NCBI GenBank assembly: GCA_040403555.1 | Contig: JBBAKN010000001.1 | Span: 372,001 to 436,000, forward strand | Origin: JAIPAN01 sp040403555 | GTDB lineage: Bacteria; Bacteroidota; Bacteroidia; Sphingobacteriales; Sphingobacteriaceae | Length of the DNA: 64,000 nucleotides | Direction of reading: 5' to 3' | Shown: in pieces, positions 1 through 8,939 of the stretch | Layout of the letters: every line of letters starts with the position of its first letter | Position numbering within the stretch: position 1 is the first letter of the stretch | The notes under the pieces: generated by a model | What the model saw: only the letters and a program-made list of their open reading frames with translations | Told to the model about the DNA's origin: nothing | The model's database searches: none | Program-made: the position numbers and the translations under genes

Positions 1-1655
1 AACTAACCGGCAAATTGAGCGGTTGGACAGCCCCTAAAGATGTGATTTTAAAAGTAGCCGGTATTTTAACCGTAAAAGGCGGTACCGGTGCTATTGTTGA
101 ATATTTTGGCGAAGGTGCTATTGCAATTTCTTGTACCGGTAAAGGTACCATTTGTAATATGGGTGCCGAAATTGGTGCAACAACGTCAACTTTTGGTTAC
201 GATGAATCTATGGAGCGGTACCTACGTTCTACCAACCGAAATGATATTGCTGATGCTGCAAATGCAGTTAAAGAACATTTAACGGGTGATGATGAAGTTT
301 ACGCAAACCCAGAATTATATTTTGATCAAGTTATTGAAATTGATTTATCAACACTTGAACCGCACTTAAACGGTCCATTTACACCAGATTTGGCTACGCC
401 AGTTTCAGAAATGAAAGCTGCTGCTGCTATGCATGACTGGCCTTTAACTGTAGAATGGGGTTTAATCGGTTCATGCACCAACTCTTCCTATGAAGATTTA
501 TCAAGAGCAGCTTCTATAGCTAAACAAGCAATTGATAAAGGTTTAGGTACAAAATCATCTTTTGGTATTAACCCAGGATCTGAGCAAGTGCGTTACACTG
601 CAGACAGAGATGGTTTATTAGGTGTTTTTGAAGACTTAAACGCTACAATTTTCACTAATGCTTGTGGCCCATGTATTGGTATGTGGGACAGAGTAGGTGC
701 CGAAAAACAAGAAAGAAATACCATTGTGCATTCTTTTAACAGAAATTTTGCTAAAAGGGCAGATGGTAATCCAAATACATGTGCATTTGTTGCATCGCCA
801 GAAATGGTTGCAGCTATTGCAATAGCTGGAAGATTAGATTTTAACCCACTAACCGATACGTTAACCAACAATAAAGGCGAACAAGTCAAATTAGACCCAC
901 CGGTTGGCGACGAATTGCCTACCAAAGGCTTTGCCGTAGAAGATGCAGGCTTCCAAGCTCCTGCTGCCGATGGCTCTGGCGTACAAGTATTGGTTTCTAC
1001 AACTTCGCACCGTTTGCAATTGCTAGATCCATTTAAAGCATGGGAAGGCGCCGACCTTGTGGGACTAAAATTATTAATTAAAGCCAAAGGAAAATGTACT
1101 ACCGACCACATTTCGATGGCAGGCCCGTGGTTAAAATTCCGTGGTCACTTAGATAACATTTCAAACAACATGCTTATTGGGGCGGTAAACTACTTTAACG
1201 AAAAAACCGATACCGTTAAAAACCACTTAACTGGCGAATACGGGCCAGTTCCGGCTACGCAACGTGCTTACAAAGCAGCTGGCATTGGTAGTATTGTTGT
1301 GGGTGATGAAAACTACGGCGAAGGCTCTTCTCGTGAGCATGCGGCCATGGAACCACGTCATCTAGGTGTACGTGCGGTATTGGTAAAATCTTTTGCCCGT
1401 ATCCACGAAACCAATTTGAAAAAACAAGGTATGCTGGCTTTAACTTTTGCCAACACAGCCGATTACGATAAAATTTTAGAAGACGATCAAATCGATATTG
1501 TAGGCCTAACTGCTTTTGCTCCAGAAAAACCATTAACCTTGGTATTAAACCATAAGGATGGTTCTAAAGAGGAAATTAGCGTAAACCATACCTACAACGC
1601 TCAACAAATTGAGTGGTTTAAAGCTGGTGGTGCCTTAAATATGATGAGAGCCTAA
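1..1655 (+). CDS. acn: aconitate hydratase, 3' part (5' end outside window)
   Basis: Interconverts citrate and isocitrate in the TCA cycle through a [4Fe-4S] cluster in the cytoplasm. About 550 C-terminal residues are present; the frame is open through position 1, so the gene starts upstream. The cluster cysteines are visible in IGSCTNSSYED and TNACGPCIGMWDR. The swivel domain follows, with KCTTDHISMAGPW and GDENYGEGSSREHAA, which carries substrate-binding Ser/Arg residues. The sequence resembles the mitochondrial-type aconitases (about 750 residues) usual in Bacteroidota rather than AcnB. A strong hairpin terminator follows the TAA stop. Only the missing N-terminus is uncertain. Confidence 0.95.
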   Translation, partial: LTGKLSGWTAPKDVILKVAGILTVKGGTGAIVEYFGEGAIAISCTGKGTICNMGAEIGATTSTFGYDESMERYLRSTNRNDIADAANAVKEHLTGDDEVYANPELYFDQVIEIDLSTLEPHLNGPFTPDLATPVSEMKAAAAMHDWPLTVEWGLIGSCTNSSYEDLSRAASIAKQAIDKGLGTKSSFGINPGSEQVRYTADRDGLLGVFEDLNATIFTNACGPCIGMWDRVGAEKQERNTIVHSFNRNFAKRADGNPNTCAFVASPEMVAAIAIAGRLDFNPLTDTLTNNKGEQVKLDPPVGDELPTKGFAVEDAGFQAPAADGSGVQVLVSTTSHRLQLLDPFKAWEGADLVGLKLLIKAKGKCTTDHISMAGPWLKFRGHLDNISNNMLIGAVNYFNEKTDTVKNHLTGEYGPVPATQRAYKAAGIGSIVVGDENYGEGSSREHAAMEPRHLGVRAVLVKSFARIHETNLKKQGMLALTFANTADYDKILEDDQIDIVGLTAFAPEKPLTLVLNHKDGSKEEISVNHTYNAQQIEWFKAGGALNMMRA

Positions 1656-1668
1656 TTTCTCGACTTAC

Positions 1669-1700
1669 ATGGCGGCACGCAAGCGTGCCGCCATTTTTTA
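1669..1700 (+). terminator. Rho-independent terminator after aconitase
   Basis: A perfect 12-bp inverted repeat (ATGGCGGCACGC and its complement, 1669-1680 and 1683-1694) is followed by a T run. It lies 13 bases after the aconitase stop and just before rlmH. Confidence 0.9.
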
Positions 1701-1712
1701 TACCTCCTCTCT

Positions 1713-2162
1713 ATGAAAATCAGCCTTCTTTGCATCAGTAAAACCACCGAAGCATATTTGCAAGAAGGCATTCGTATCTACGAAAATCGTTTGCAACACT
1801 ATTGCAAGTACCAACGCACAGAAATTCCCGATTTAAAGAACAGCAAAAACCTCTCTTTTGAACAACAAAAACAAAAAGAGGCCGAGCTTATTTTGGCAAA
1901 AATTATCCCGAGTGATTTTGTGGTTTTACTTGATGAAAACGGCAAAGAACTTGATTCTGTTCAGTTTAGTAAAGAACTAAACAAATGGATGAACCAAAGT
2001 ACCGCTCACGTGGTTTTTATAATTGGTGGCCCCTACGGATTTCATGCCAGTGTGTACGAGCGGGCAAATCTTAAATTATCCCTTTCTAAACTCACCTTTT
2101 CGCATCAAATGGTGCGCTTGTTCTTTACCGAACAGCTTTACCGAGCATTCAGCATTCTCTGA
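1713..2162 (+). CDS. rlmH: RlmH, 23S rRNA pseudouridine-1915 N3-methyltransferase, truncated by an in-frame TGA
   Basis: RlmH is a small SPOUT-class SAM methyltransferase, dimeric and knotted, that methylates pseudouridine 1915 in helix 69 of 23S rRNA. The ORF has 149 residues; the family has about 155-160. The GGPYGF SAM-loop motif and the trefoil-knot segment FSHQMVRLFFTEQLYRAF are intact. Translation then meets TGA (2160-2162), exactly where the family has a basic residue in L-R/K-x-E-P-Y-H-H. The same frame continues with codons for GEPYHHL and a TAA at 2184-2186. One base change from CGA or AGA would explain this. The conserved tail lies near the active site in the family, so the product as written may be inactive. 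A sequencing error is an equally good explanation. Confidence 0.85.
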   Translation: MKISLLCISKTTEAYLQEGIRIYENRLQHYCKYQRTEIPDLKNSKNLSFEQQKQKEAELILAKIIPSDFVVLLDENGKELDSVQFSKELNKWMNQSTAHVVFIIGGPYGFHASVYERANLKLSLSKLTFSHQMVRLFFTEQLYRAFSIL

Positions 2163-2331
2163 GGCGAACCCTACCACCACCTATAAAATTTAATTGAAAT
2201 TATTTTTCTTTTAAATTAAAATCTTATATTTATGCGCAGTATGTGCATTAGATAGAACGTAAATCCCTTTCCTACCCTGAGCCGAAACCCGCACATAGCG
2301 AATTTTTTTTAACCGTTAAATTAACAATGCT

Positions 2332-3963
2332 ATGAAAAACAAGTACACGCTAGGCCTTGTTCTTGCCTGCTGCATGGTCTTATTGGCTTGCAGTAAAAAC
2401 GAACCACAAGTACCCAACACCGAACTTACACCAAACAGCTTGCGTACAAGCAGTACCGAACCAGCGCCCACACCCTACCGAGAAGGCGACTTAATTTTGG
2501 GTAAAAAACTAAACAATCCTTACACCTTGGCTAACATGAAATCGGCTATAAGCCGGTTAGAAGGCCAAGGGCTGATCCTATTGAAGGCTGTAGATCTACG
2601 GGCCTCCCATTTTTACGTAAAATTTAAGCCAGCCGACTCGGCGCAATACGAACAATTGCAAACCGACAAGCGCATGACGGTTTACCCCTATCCGCTCGAT
2701 TATGAAATTGCCGTACGAGGAAATAGATACCACGATCCTAGCCTTCCTAAAGGCACCATTACTTACCACTATGCGGCCGTAAAAAGCGATTATGTGTTTG
2801 ACCCTAAAATTCCTTACGAGGTTATCTCGGCTTTGTATATCCCCGAAGAAGATGCTAGCCTAAAAAGCAAAACTAGCCAAGCCTATGTAGACCAGTTGCT
2901 GAACCAAGCCTATAAACAAACCGGCAATTTTCAGGATACCATTGTGGCTATTAAAGCCAATAGCCCGCAAGCAAGCTACCACCCGGGTGGTAAAATTCAA
3001 GTGTGGGATACCCGTTTGCAACAATACATTGGCCTAGAGGGCGTAGATATGCGTGCCCGCCGTTGGTTTACCACCCACCATGCCCGAACAGATTTCTGGG
3101 GCAATTACCAAATGGAAGATACCTTTAAAAACCCGTGTAATTACTCCTTGTGGTTTAACCAGGAAGATTTTGTGGTACGAGAGCACTTAATTGGTTTAAC
3201 CGCCTGGATTGACGGCCCCAAACAAAAAGCCAATTGGAATCTAGACATTGCCAACGGTTACGACCGATTTATAAGCCACATATTCAGAGGAGCTTATCGC
3301 TACCATTATGGATTTATTGATGGCTTAAATCGACCGCAACAGTTTTTTGGTGGCAGAACAATCTATATAGCAAAAGATGAGACAAAAAATTGGCAAGGTA
3401 TCAATCTGATTATTTTACCCATAATAAAAATAACCAGATACAACCAATACAATATAGAATATAATTCTGATGAAATTTTCTCTACTACTGTTCATGAGAC
3501 TTCACATAATACACATTTCATGAATCTACCGGCCGCTATCTCATACCTTTTAGTAACTGCTGAAATTAGGGAAAGTTGGGCGACAGGGGTAGAATGGTGG
3601 CTTACCAAATTGGAGTATAAAAATACCCGAGGCATAGCCAATTATGGAGATTGGAATTATGGAATAGATGTTGGTTTTCCTAACCGTTATGCTTATCAAT
3701 ATTGGGAATTAAGCGACGACTCTAGCTATACAAGTCTATTTATTAACCTCCTGGATGACTATAACGAATTCAATCAACTCTTTTCGGGGGTACTTAAGGT
3801 AGGAACTGTAAACGACCAGGTATCCGGTTATGAACTAGCTGATTTAGAAACTAAAGTTTTACCTAACGTTTACTGGTTAAATAATCTGGCAGCTCATTTA
3901 AAACTAAATAAACCAAATGGCGTAACCGATGCGCAAATTGATGAACTATTAATCTATTATTAA
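2332..3963 (+). CDS. putative zinc metalloprotease lipoprotein (HExxH)
   Basis: This is a 543-residue lipoprotein. A signal peptide ends in a lipobox (LLAC, Cys20), followed by a Ser/Thr/Pro-rich linker, so it should be anchored to a membrane and face the periplasm or cell surface. The motif HETSH (His388, Glu389, His392) fits the HExxH zinc site of gluzincin or metzincin peptidases. About 20 residues on, ESWATGVEWW holds glutamates that could be the third ligand. I do not recognise the family, so peptidase activity is inferred from the motif alone. The next gene starts 1 base after the stop, suggesting co-expression with the small lipoprotein and outer-membrane protein that follow. By eye, the last third is more AT-rich than the first two thirds. 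Confidence 0.75.
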   Translation: MKNKYTLGLVLACCMVLLACSKNEPQVPNTELTPNSLRTSSTEPAPTPYREGDLILGKKLNNPYTLANMKSAISRLEGQGLILLKAVDLRASHFYVKFKPADSAQYEQLQTDKRMTVYPYPLDYEIAVRGNRYHDPSLPKGTITYHYAAVKSDYVFDPKIPYEVISALYIPEEDASLKSKTSQAYVDQLLNQAYKQTGNFQDTIVAIKANSPQASYHPGGKIQVWDTRLQQYIGLEGVDMRARRWFTTHHARTDFWGNYQMEDTFKNPCNYSLWFNQEDFVVREHLIGLTAWIDGPKQKANWNLDIANGYDRFISHIFRGAYRYHYGFIDGLNRPQQFFGGRTIYIAKDETKNWQGINLIILPIIKITRYNQYNIEYNSDEIFSTTVHETSHNTHFMNLPAAISYLLVTAEIRESWATGVEWWLTKLEYKNTRGIANYGDWNYGIDVGFPNRYAYQYWELSDDSSYTSLFINLLDDYNEFNQLFSGVLKVGTVNDQVSGYELADLETKVLPNVYWLNNLAAHLKLNKPNGVTDAQIDELLIYY

Positions 3964-3964
3964 G

Positions 3965-4432
3965 ATGAAAAATGTACAGATAATTATTCTCCTTGCGACA
4001 CTGTTACCTTCTTGCGTAATAGACGGACATAGTGACATTAAAACTAACTTGATCAATCAATCAAATCATAGCATTCAGATTTTACCCTACCGCAATGGGG
4101 TGGTTGAACCAATAAGCATTACAACTATCCCGGCAAATGATATTATGGTTGTTTCTATTTCGAGAGGAATGGGAAAAGTTAATCCGCATAATTATGGAAA
4201 TGATTTGCAACTCTTCTGCGATTCAGTAAAAATAATTTACGATGGCGTATTTACTGTTATCCATCGAAAAGCCAATGATCCAAATCTTTCCGGAATAGTC
4301 TATACTAATCCGAAAAATATAATTAATTCCGATAATTATTTAAGAACCATTACTTCAGAAACAGGTTATTCCATTACCGGTTATTTTGATTTTATTTTTA
4401 CCGAGCAAGATTATCTAGATGCAAAACAATAA
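3965..4432 (+). CDS. small predicted lipoprotein, function unknown
   Basis: The product has 155 residues, with an N-terminal hydrophobic stretch ending in LLPSC (Cys17 as the lipidated residue). The remainder alternates hydrophobic and polar residues, suggesting a compact beta-rich periplasmic domain; no motif is recognised. The start codon lies 1 base after the metalloprotease-like gene's stop, so the two are probably translated from one mRNA. It might be a partner or inhibitor of the upstream protein, but nothing in the sequence proves this. Confidence 0.6.
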   Translation: MKNVQIIILLATLLPSCVIDGHSDIKTNLINQSNHSIQILPYRNGVVEPISITTIPANDIMVVSISRGMGKVNPHNYGNDLQLFCDSVKIIYDGVFTVIHRKANDPNLSGIVYTNPKNIINSDNYLRTITSETGYSITGYFDFIFTEQDYLDAKQ

Positions 4433-4438
4433 ACCTAA

Positions 4439-4466
4439 CCCGAAGCCCAAAATTTTAGGCTTGGGG
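4439..4466 (+). other. intercistronic hairpin
   Basis: CCCgAAGCC and GGCTTgGGG can pair around an A/T-rich loop, with one G/G mismatch. It lies between the small lipoprotein gene and the outer-membrane gene. No T run follows, so it looks more like an mRNA-processing or partial-attenuation hairpin than a full terminator. Confidence 0.35.
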
Positions 4467-4477
4467 TTTAAAATAGT

Positions 4478-5066
4478 ATGATGAAAAATTTATATACACT
4501 TTTATTGCTAATGGTCACATGTACCTGCTTTGCACAAGATGATTTAGCAAAACCACCTCAATATATCATTGTTGGTACAGGACTAACTTGGGATAGTTAC
4601 TCCTCCTTTGGGCCTCGATTAAATGTAGAATATATCAAAAAGATTAAAAACCAAGAACGAACCTATTGGAGTATTTTCAGTAGATAGCAAATGGAAAGGA
4701 TTAAGCGGTATACCGAGCCTAAAAATGGCTCCAGGTGTGCCATACCCCCCAGAATTAAATACAAATACTATTGGCTTAAACTTGCATTCGTTTATGCTAC
4801 CCAAAAAATCTTTTCTTAATTGGGATTTTTCTTGTGGAGTGGGCATAATGTATGCACATGGGGAGGGGAAAAAAGCCTGGCAACCAACACTCAGTGCCGG
4901 CATGGCACTGGATATTCGTATAGCCGAAGGCACTTACATTGAAACTGCTCCCTTATTTATTTTTCCTCCTAGCAAACTTACAATAAGTACAAGCCCCCTC
5001 TATAGCCGCCATAAAAATTATGTGCAAGCAAGCTTTATTCCTATTGGCTTAAAAATAAAGCTTTAG
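4478..5066 (+). pseudogene. outer-membrane beta-barrel-like protein, frameshifted
   Basis: Two ORFs in different frames together encode one protein of about 195 residues. The first (from 4478) has a signal peptide ending in CFAQ and a beta-rich start (IIVGTGLTWDSYSSFGPR), and stops at 4685-4687. The next frame is open before that stop (it reads FSVDSKWKGLSG across 4674-4709) and runs to TAG at 5066 with amphipathic strands typical of small Bacteroidota outer-membrane proteins. The shift is explained by one extra T in the TTTT run at 4674-4677. Removing it gives a continuous reading through TYWSI and SVDSKW. It may be a real mutation or an assembly error. Function is not identifiable beyond a likely barrel. 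Confidence 0.6.
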
Positions 5067-5077
5067 GTAAGTAAACC

Positions 5078-5111
5078 AAAAAAGCCCTCCCAAAATTTGG
5101 GAGGGCTTTTT
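5078..5111. terminator. bidirectional terminator
   Basis: A GCCCTCCC stem and its complement are flanked by A and T runs on both sides. It sits between two convergent genes, the outer-membrane gene (+) and the DUF5606 gene (-), and can terminate both. Confidence 0.9.
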
Positions 5112-5127
5112 ACAAAGATGTAGAAAT

Positions 5128-5643
5128 CTATTTCGCTTTAGACGAAGTACGTTTGGTAGTAGCTACCGCCTTGCTTGGCCTTTTGGCTTCTAGCGGTTTG
5201 GCTTCAGCTTTTTTAGCTACTCCTTTAACCGCTGGAGCCTCTGGGTCTAGTGGTTCGGGTGCTTTTTCGTTAAAAATAGGTAAGTCTTTAATGATGCTAA
5301 ACCAAGTAATAATTTTTTTGATATCGGAACTGTACACCCGTTCGTCGTCGTGTTTGGGAGCGGCTTCTTTAAAAAAAGTTTTCAAGGCCTGTCCATCTGC
5401 TTTGGCATCCGGAATGGCCGTAATTTTTTTCATGCGCTCAAAAATGTCAATCAATTTCAAATCATCGTCTTCACCAAAAATGGTAATATCTTCTAAAGAC
5501 GCTAATTTGGCGTTGGCCATATTTACAATGGCTTTGGTTTTCAATCCGTCTAGACTTTCTAAAATAAAACCTGTTTTGTTCTGACCAATTAGCTTAAATA
5601 AGCCCGGTTTGCCCGATACGGCAACTATTCCTCTTAAGTTCAT
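5128..5643 (-). CDS. DUF5606 family protein
   Basis: A 171-residue protein that I recognise as a DUF5606 member by its opening LRGIVAVSGKPGLFKLIGQ and the segment following it. The family is restricted to Bacteroidota and its function is unknown. The first 130 or so residues form the conserved domain; the rest is a Lys/Ala/Pro-rich tail that is probably disordered and may bind nucleic acid (inference). There is no signal peptide, so it is likely cytoplasmic. It starts 7 bases after the cyclophilin gene and is probably co-transcribed with it; a terminator follows. Confidence 0.85.
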   Translation of the reverse strand: MNLRGIVAVSGKPGLFKLIGQNKTGFILESLDGLKTKAIVNMANAKLASLEDITIFGEDDDLKLIDIFERMKKITAIPDAKADGQALKTFFKEAAPKHDDERVYSSDIKKIITWFSIIKDLPIFNEKAPEPLDPEAPAVKGVAKKAEAKPLEAKRPSKAVATTKRTSSKAK

Positions 5644-5650
5644 ACGCTCT

Positions 5651-6088
5651 TTATTCTGCTACAATCTCTATTCCTAAAATTTTATCTCCTTCGCGGATAT
5701 CATCAACCACATCTACCCCCTCTACCACTTTACCAAAACAAGTATGGTTGCGGTCTAGGTGGGCGGTATTATCGCGGCTATGGCAGATAAAAAACTGCGA
5801 ACCACCGGTATTTCTACCTGCATGGGCCATAGACAATACGCCTCTATCGTGGTATTGGTTTTCGCCATCCAACTCACAGTCAATTTTGTAGCCTGGGCCA
5901 CCGGCACCGGTACCCGTTGGATCGCCACCCTGAACCACGAAATTCGGAAGTACCCGGTGAAAAGTTACGTTGTTATAAAATCCTGATTCAGCCAATTTTA
6001 AAAAATTAGCTACAGTGTTTGGGGCGTCTTGATCGTAGAAAGCTACGGTCATATCGCCTTTTTCGGTTTTAATAATTGCTTTACTCAT
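5651..6088 (-). CDS. cyclophilin-type peptidyl-prolyl cis-trans isomerase
   Basis: A short 145-residue cyclophilin that catalyses proline cis-trans isomerisation in protein folding. The catalytic core is clear: FHRVLPNFVVQGGDPTGTG (active-site Arg, Phe and Gln), then GVLSMAHAGRNTGGSQFFI and HLDRNHTCFGKVVEG. No signal peptide is present, so it should be cytoplasmic, like PpiB. It is followed closely by the DUF5606 gene. The gap of 38 bases from the porin gene leaves open whether it also belongs to the lpxK-punA-porin transcript. Confidence 0.93.
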   Translation of the reverse strand: MSKAIIKTEKGDMTVAFYDQDAPNTVANFLKLAESGFYNNVTFHRVLPNFVVQGGDPTGTGAGGPGYKIDCELDGENQYHDRGVLSMAHAGRNTGGSQFFICHSRDNTAHLDRNHTCFGKVVEGVDVVDDIREGDKILGIEIVAE

Positions 6089-6126
6089 AATATTTAGGTC
6101 GCTAAGATACTATTTTGATTGATATG

Positions 6127-8127
6127 CTAGTTGTAGAATTTCCAACTCAAGCCAAACTTCATCATTCTGTCTTGCATGGGGTAATTTTGTACGGTATAAT
6201 AGCCATCGGCTGTCCAGCCTTGGCTCATGTGATCCATTTTTAAGAATAAATTGGCTCTACGCAAATTGGCTCTAATAAATACATCTACAACCGGAAAGGT
6301 TTTATATTGAACAGGGTTGTGCAATTGATAAAACTGGCTCACATTAGGCGCATAGCCCGGATTATTGAAGGCGGTATGGTAATTCACATCGAAGCCAATG
6401 TTGGCGTGCAACACTTTAAAAATGCGGCAATCGTAATAAAAACTGGTATTCGAATACCAGGCTGGAGTTTGCAAAATGGCTTCGGAAGCTGTTTTTTGAT
6501 ACACCACCAATTGCTCTAAATTGAATTTACCAAGCGTAATTTGTTTGCTAACGGAAAATTTAAGCAATGGAATAGCCGCTAAATTTTGCACCGGTTCAAT
6601 GAGCCGTGGGGTAAGTGTTTCTCGGTAATATAAATAATCGGAAAGGCTATAAAAAGCCGCTTGTGCGGCAAAGCGTAAAGGCGTATTTTCGTACCTAAAA
6701 GCCAAATTGGTGGTACCGGTACGCTTAAAATTGTTAGACCATTGGTGGTATTGGTAATTCACTTGGTTATATAACTGCTCCGGAGATTTGTTTTGCAAAT
6801 AGGCAGATGCCGTAATTTTACCTACTTTTTTACTCAATAAAATGGCCAATTGGGCATCGTATAAATAATCTCCGGCTTGGCTACCTTGTACAATTTGGTT
6901 AAGCTGTCCGCTGAGTAATAAACGCTCGTTAAAGCGGTAACCCAAGCCACCTTTTAGGGTTAGATTCTGATTTTTTTGCTCCGCTCCCATTTGGGTATAG
7001 GTGTACGAATCGTGCTGGGCCGCAAGAGTTAAACGCAACTCGTTGCGCAAAAAACTTACCGAACGGCCTCTTAAGTAAAAACTATAACTGAATTCTTGAC
7101 TCAAGTGTTTCAACTCAGTCGTATCGTTAGTGGTGGTAATGGTTTCGGGCTGCAGGTGTGGAAATACATTCAGCTCATCGGCTTCGTTTCTGAAAAACTT
7201 GACCCTATTTTTGCTATAACTAAATGAATAGGCAAAACGCTGGGTAGGTAAACCCCCGGCTTTTAAACTATCTTTTTTACCCAAATCATAAATTTGTTTT
7301 ACAAACAGCGTATTCTCTCTCCAAATTTGTTGCGGTCTGTTTGCACCTTCGGCACTTAAGCGCACAAATTCGGCATCTCTAGAAAAAGCCGCAGGGGTAT
7401 CAAAAATATCTTCACGTTCCGGCGAACCGTTTTCACCAGCACTAATATTGTTAAATAAAGCATGGGCCAGTACTTGGTAATGGTGCTTAGGACCCCTATA
7501 CCACGTAAAAATGGCTGAATTTAAATGGCTTACATCTTGATTTTTGTACAATCCGGTTCCGCCAATGCGGTTGTAATTAAAACCTACATTCCAGTTAGGT
7601 TTAATATTTTGGGTGTGGGTTACCCGAAAGGTTTGCTCTATATCTTTTCCGCTTACATAATACAATTCGGTATACGGTGCTCGGGCAATATAATAACGTA
7701 CCGAATCGCTTCTCAACATGAATCTATCAAGTGAATGAAATCCGGTTTGAAATCCAATGGTTTTGGTTGGTTCAAAAAGTAAATCACGGGCAGCCAAACC
7801 TGCACCACCTAGATTAATGGCCGGTTTATCGGGTTTATCGGTAGGGCTGTAGTGCTGAAAATTCACCAAACTGGTGTCTAATTGTTCGGTGCGTAAGCTA
7901 TCGTTAAGCATTCGCAAATTGGTAAAACGGATATATTTAGCGGTGAACACCACACTGTCTTTTCTAGATTCTTCTCGTTTACGCAACGAATCTAAACTGA
8001 CACTTACTCCAGTTTTTTGTGGACCGCCGCCAGACCTATTTCCAATCGCATTTTTTAATGTTTGCGCACGCAAACCCAGCATGGAAAAACTAAAGAGAAT
8101 GATGAAATAAATCCGTAATTTAATCAT
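6127..8127 (-). CDS. putative porin (Porin_10-like outer-membrane barrel)
   Basis: A 666-residue outer-membrane protein. It begins with a signal peptide (cleavage after LGLRAQ), then a polar, mostly unstructured segment of about 80 residues. The rest is rich in alternating aromatic strands and ends in an aromatic-rich final strand (KFGLSWKFYN), as barrels require. It resembles the Bacteroidota family annotated as putative porin (PF14121); substrate unknown. Its ATG overlaps the punA stop (ATGA), which implies translational coupling with the nucleoside phosphorylase. A role in uptake of nucleosides is a guess from position only. Confidence 0.8.
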   Translation of the reverse strand: MIKLRIYFIILFSFSMLGLRAQTLKNAIGNRSGGGPQKTGVSVSLDSLRKREESRKDSVVFTAKYIRFTNLRMLNDSLRTEQLDTSLVNFQHYSPTDKPDKPAINLGGAGLAARDLLFEPTKTIGFQTGFHSLDRFMLRSDSVRYYIARAPYTELYYVSGKDIEQTFRVTHTQNIKPNWNVGFNYNRIGGTGLYKNQDVSHLNSAIFTWYRGPKHHYQVLAHALFNNISAGENGSPEREDIFDTPAAFSRDAEFVRLSAEGANRPQQIWRENTLFVKQIYDLGKKDSLKAGGLPTQRFAYSFSYSKNRVKFFRNEADELNVFPHLQPETITTTNDTTELKHLSQEFSYSFYLRGRSVSFLRNELRLTLAAQHDSYTYTQMGAEQKNQNLTLKGGLGYRFNERLLLSGQLNQIVQGSQAGDYLYDAQLAILLSKKVGKITASAYLQNKSPEQLYNQVNYQYHQWSNNFKRTGTTNLAFRYENTPLRFAAQAAFYSLSDYLYYRETLTPRLIEPVQNLAAIPLLKFSVSKQITLGKFNLEQLVVYQKTASEAILQTPAWYSNTSFYYDCRIFKVLHANIGFDVNYHTAFNNPGYAPNVSQFYQLHNPVQYKTFPVVDVFIRANLRRANLFLKMDHMSQGWTADGYYTVQNYPMQDRMMKFGLSWKFYN

Positions 8128-8939
8128 AATCGGGCTAACATTTCTTTAAAGATTACCGTTAAATCGGGTTCTGCTTTGGCGGCAGTTTGAATAATTTCTT
8201 CTAAAGATACCGGCTGTAAATTCTCCGGAAAACCCTCGTCGGTTAATACCGAAATAGCAAATACCGGCAAGCCCATATGGTTGGCTACAATTACCTCGGG
8301 TACGGTACTCATACCTACAGCATCGCCACCAATTAAACGCAAATACCTGTACTCTGCCTTGGTTTCTAAATTAGGTCCGGCAACAGAAACGTACACGCCT
8401 TCGTGGCAGGTAATTCCTTTTTGCTGGGCAATTTCTAAGGCCATGACTCTTAATTTTGGATGATAAGGTTCACTCATATCTGGGAATCTCGGACCAAAAT
8501 GATCTTCGTTTCTGCCTCTTAATGGATTATCGGGTTGCTTATTAATATGGTCGGAAATCACCATTAAACTTCCCTTCTTAAAATCGGGGTTTAAAGAGCC
8601 ACTAGCATTTGAAACAAATAAATACGCTATGCCCAATAATTTCATTACCCGAATAGGAAAGGTAATGCGTTTCATATCGTAGCCTTCGTAATAGTGTAAG
8701 CGACCTTGCATGGCTACTACTTTTTTACCGGATAGCGTACCAAATATGAGTTTACCTGAATGAAACTCTAAGGTAGAAATAGGGAAATCGGGGATGTTGG
8801 CATAAGGAAATTGAAAAGCAATCTCAATATCGTTTACCAAGGCACCTAAGCCAGTACCTAGTACAATACCAATCTCTGGCTTAAAATCGCCTATTTTTTG
8901 CTGCAAAAAGGCTGCAGTGCTCTCACTATTGTCTAACAT
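8124..8939 (-). CDS. punA: purine-nucleoside phosphorylase
   Basis: Cleaves purine ribonucleosides with phosphate to free base and ribose-1-phosphate (purine salvage, cytoplasm). The 271-residue length suits the trimeric PNP/MTAP family. Visible motifs are GIVLGTGLG near the N-terminus (phosphate site), STLEFHSGKL, and LRLIGGDAVGMSTVPEVIVA, which carries the purine-binding Met and the family signature. It overlaps the end of lpxK by 14 bases. Its TGA stop overlaps the porin start, showing that UGA is a genuine stop codon in this genome. Confidence 0.95.
   Translation of the reverse strand: MLDNSESTAAFLQQKIGDFKPEIGIVLGTGLGALVNDIEIAFQFPYANIPDFPISTLEFHSGKLIFGTLSGKKVVAMQGRLHYYEGYDMKRITFPIRVMKLLGIAYLFVSNASGSLNPDFKKGSLMVISDHINKQPDNPLRGRNEDHFGPRFPDMSEPYHPKLRVMALEIAQQKGITCHEGVYVSVAGPNLETKAEYRYLRLIGGDAVGMSTVPEVIVANHMGLPVFAISVLTDEGFPENLQPVSLEEIIQTAAKAEPDLTVIFKEMLARL

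Noticed and set aside
2160..2162. UGA recoding (selenocysteine or alternative code) in rlmH
   Set aside because: No selenocysteine family fits this site, where relatives have Arg/Lys, and punA (8124-8126) uses TGA as a normal stop.
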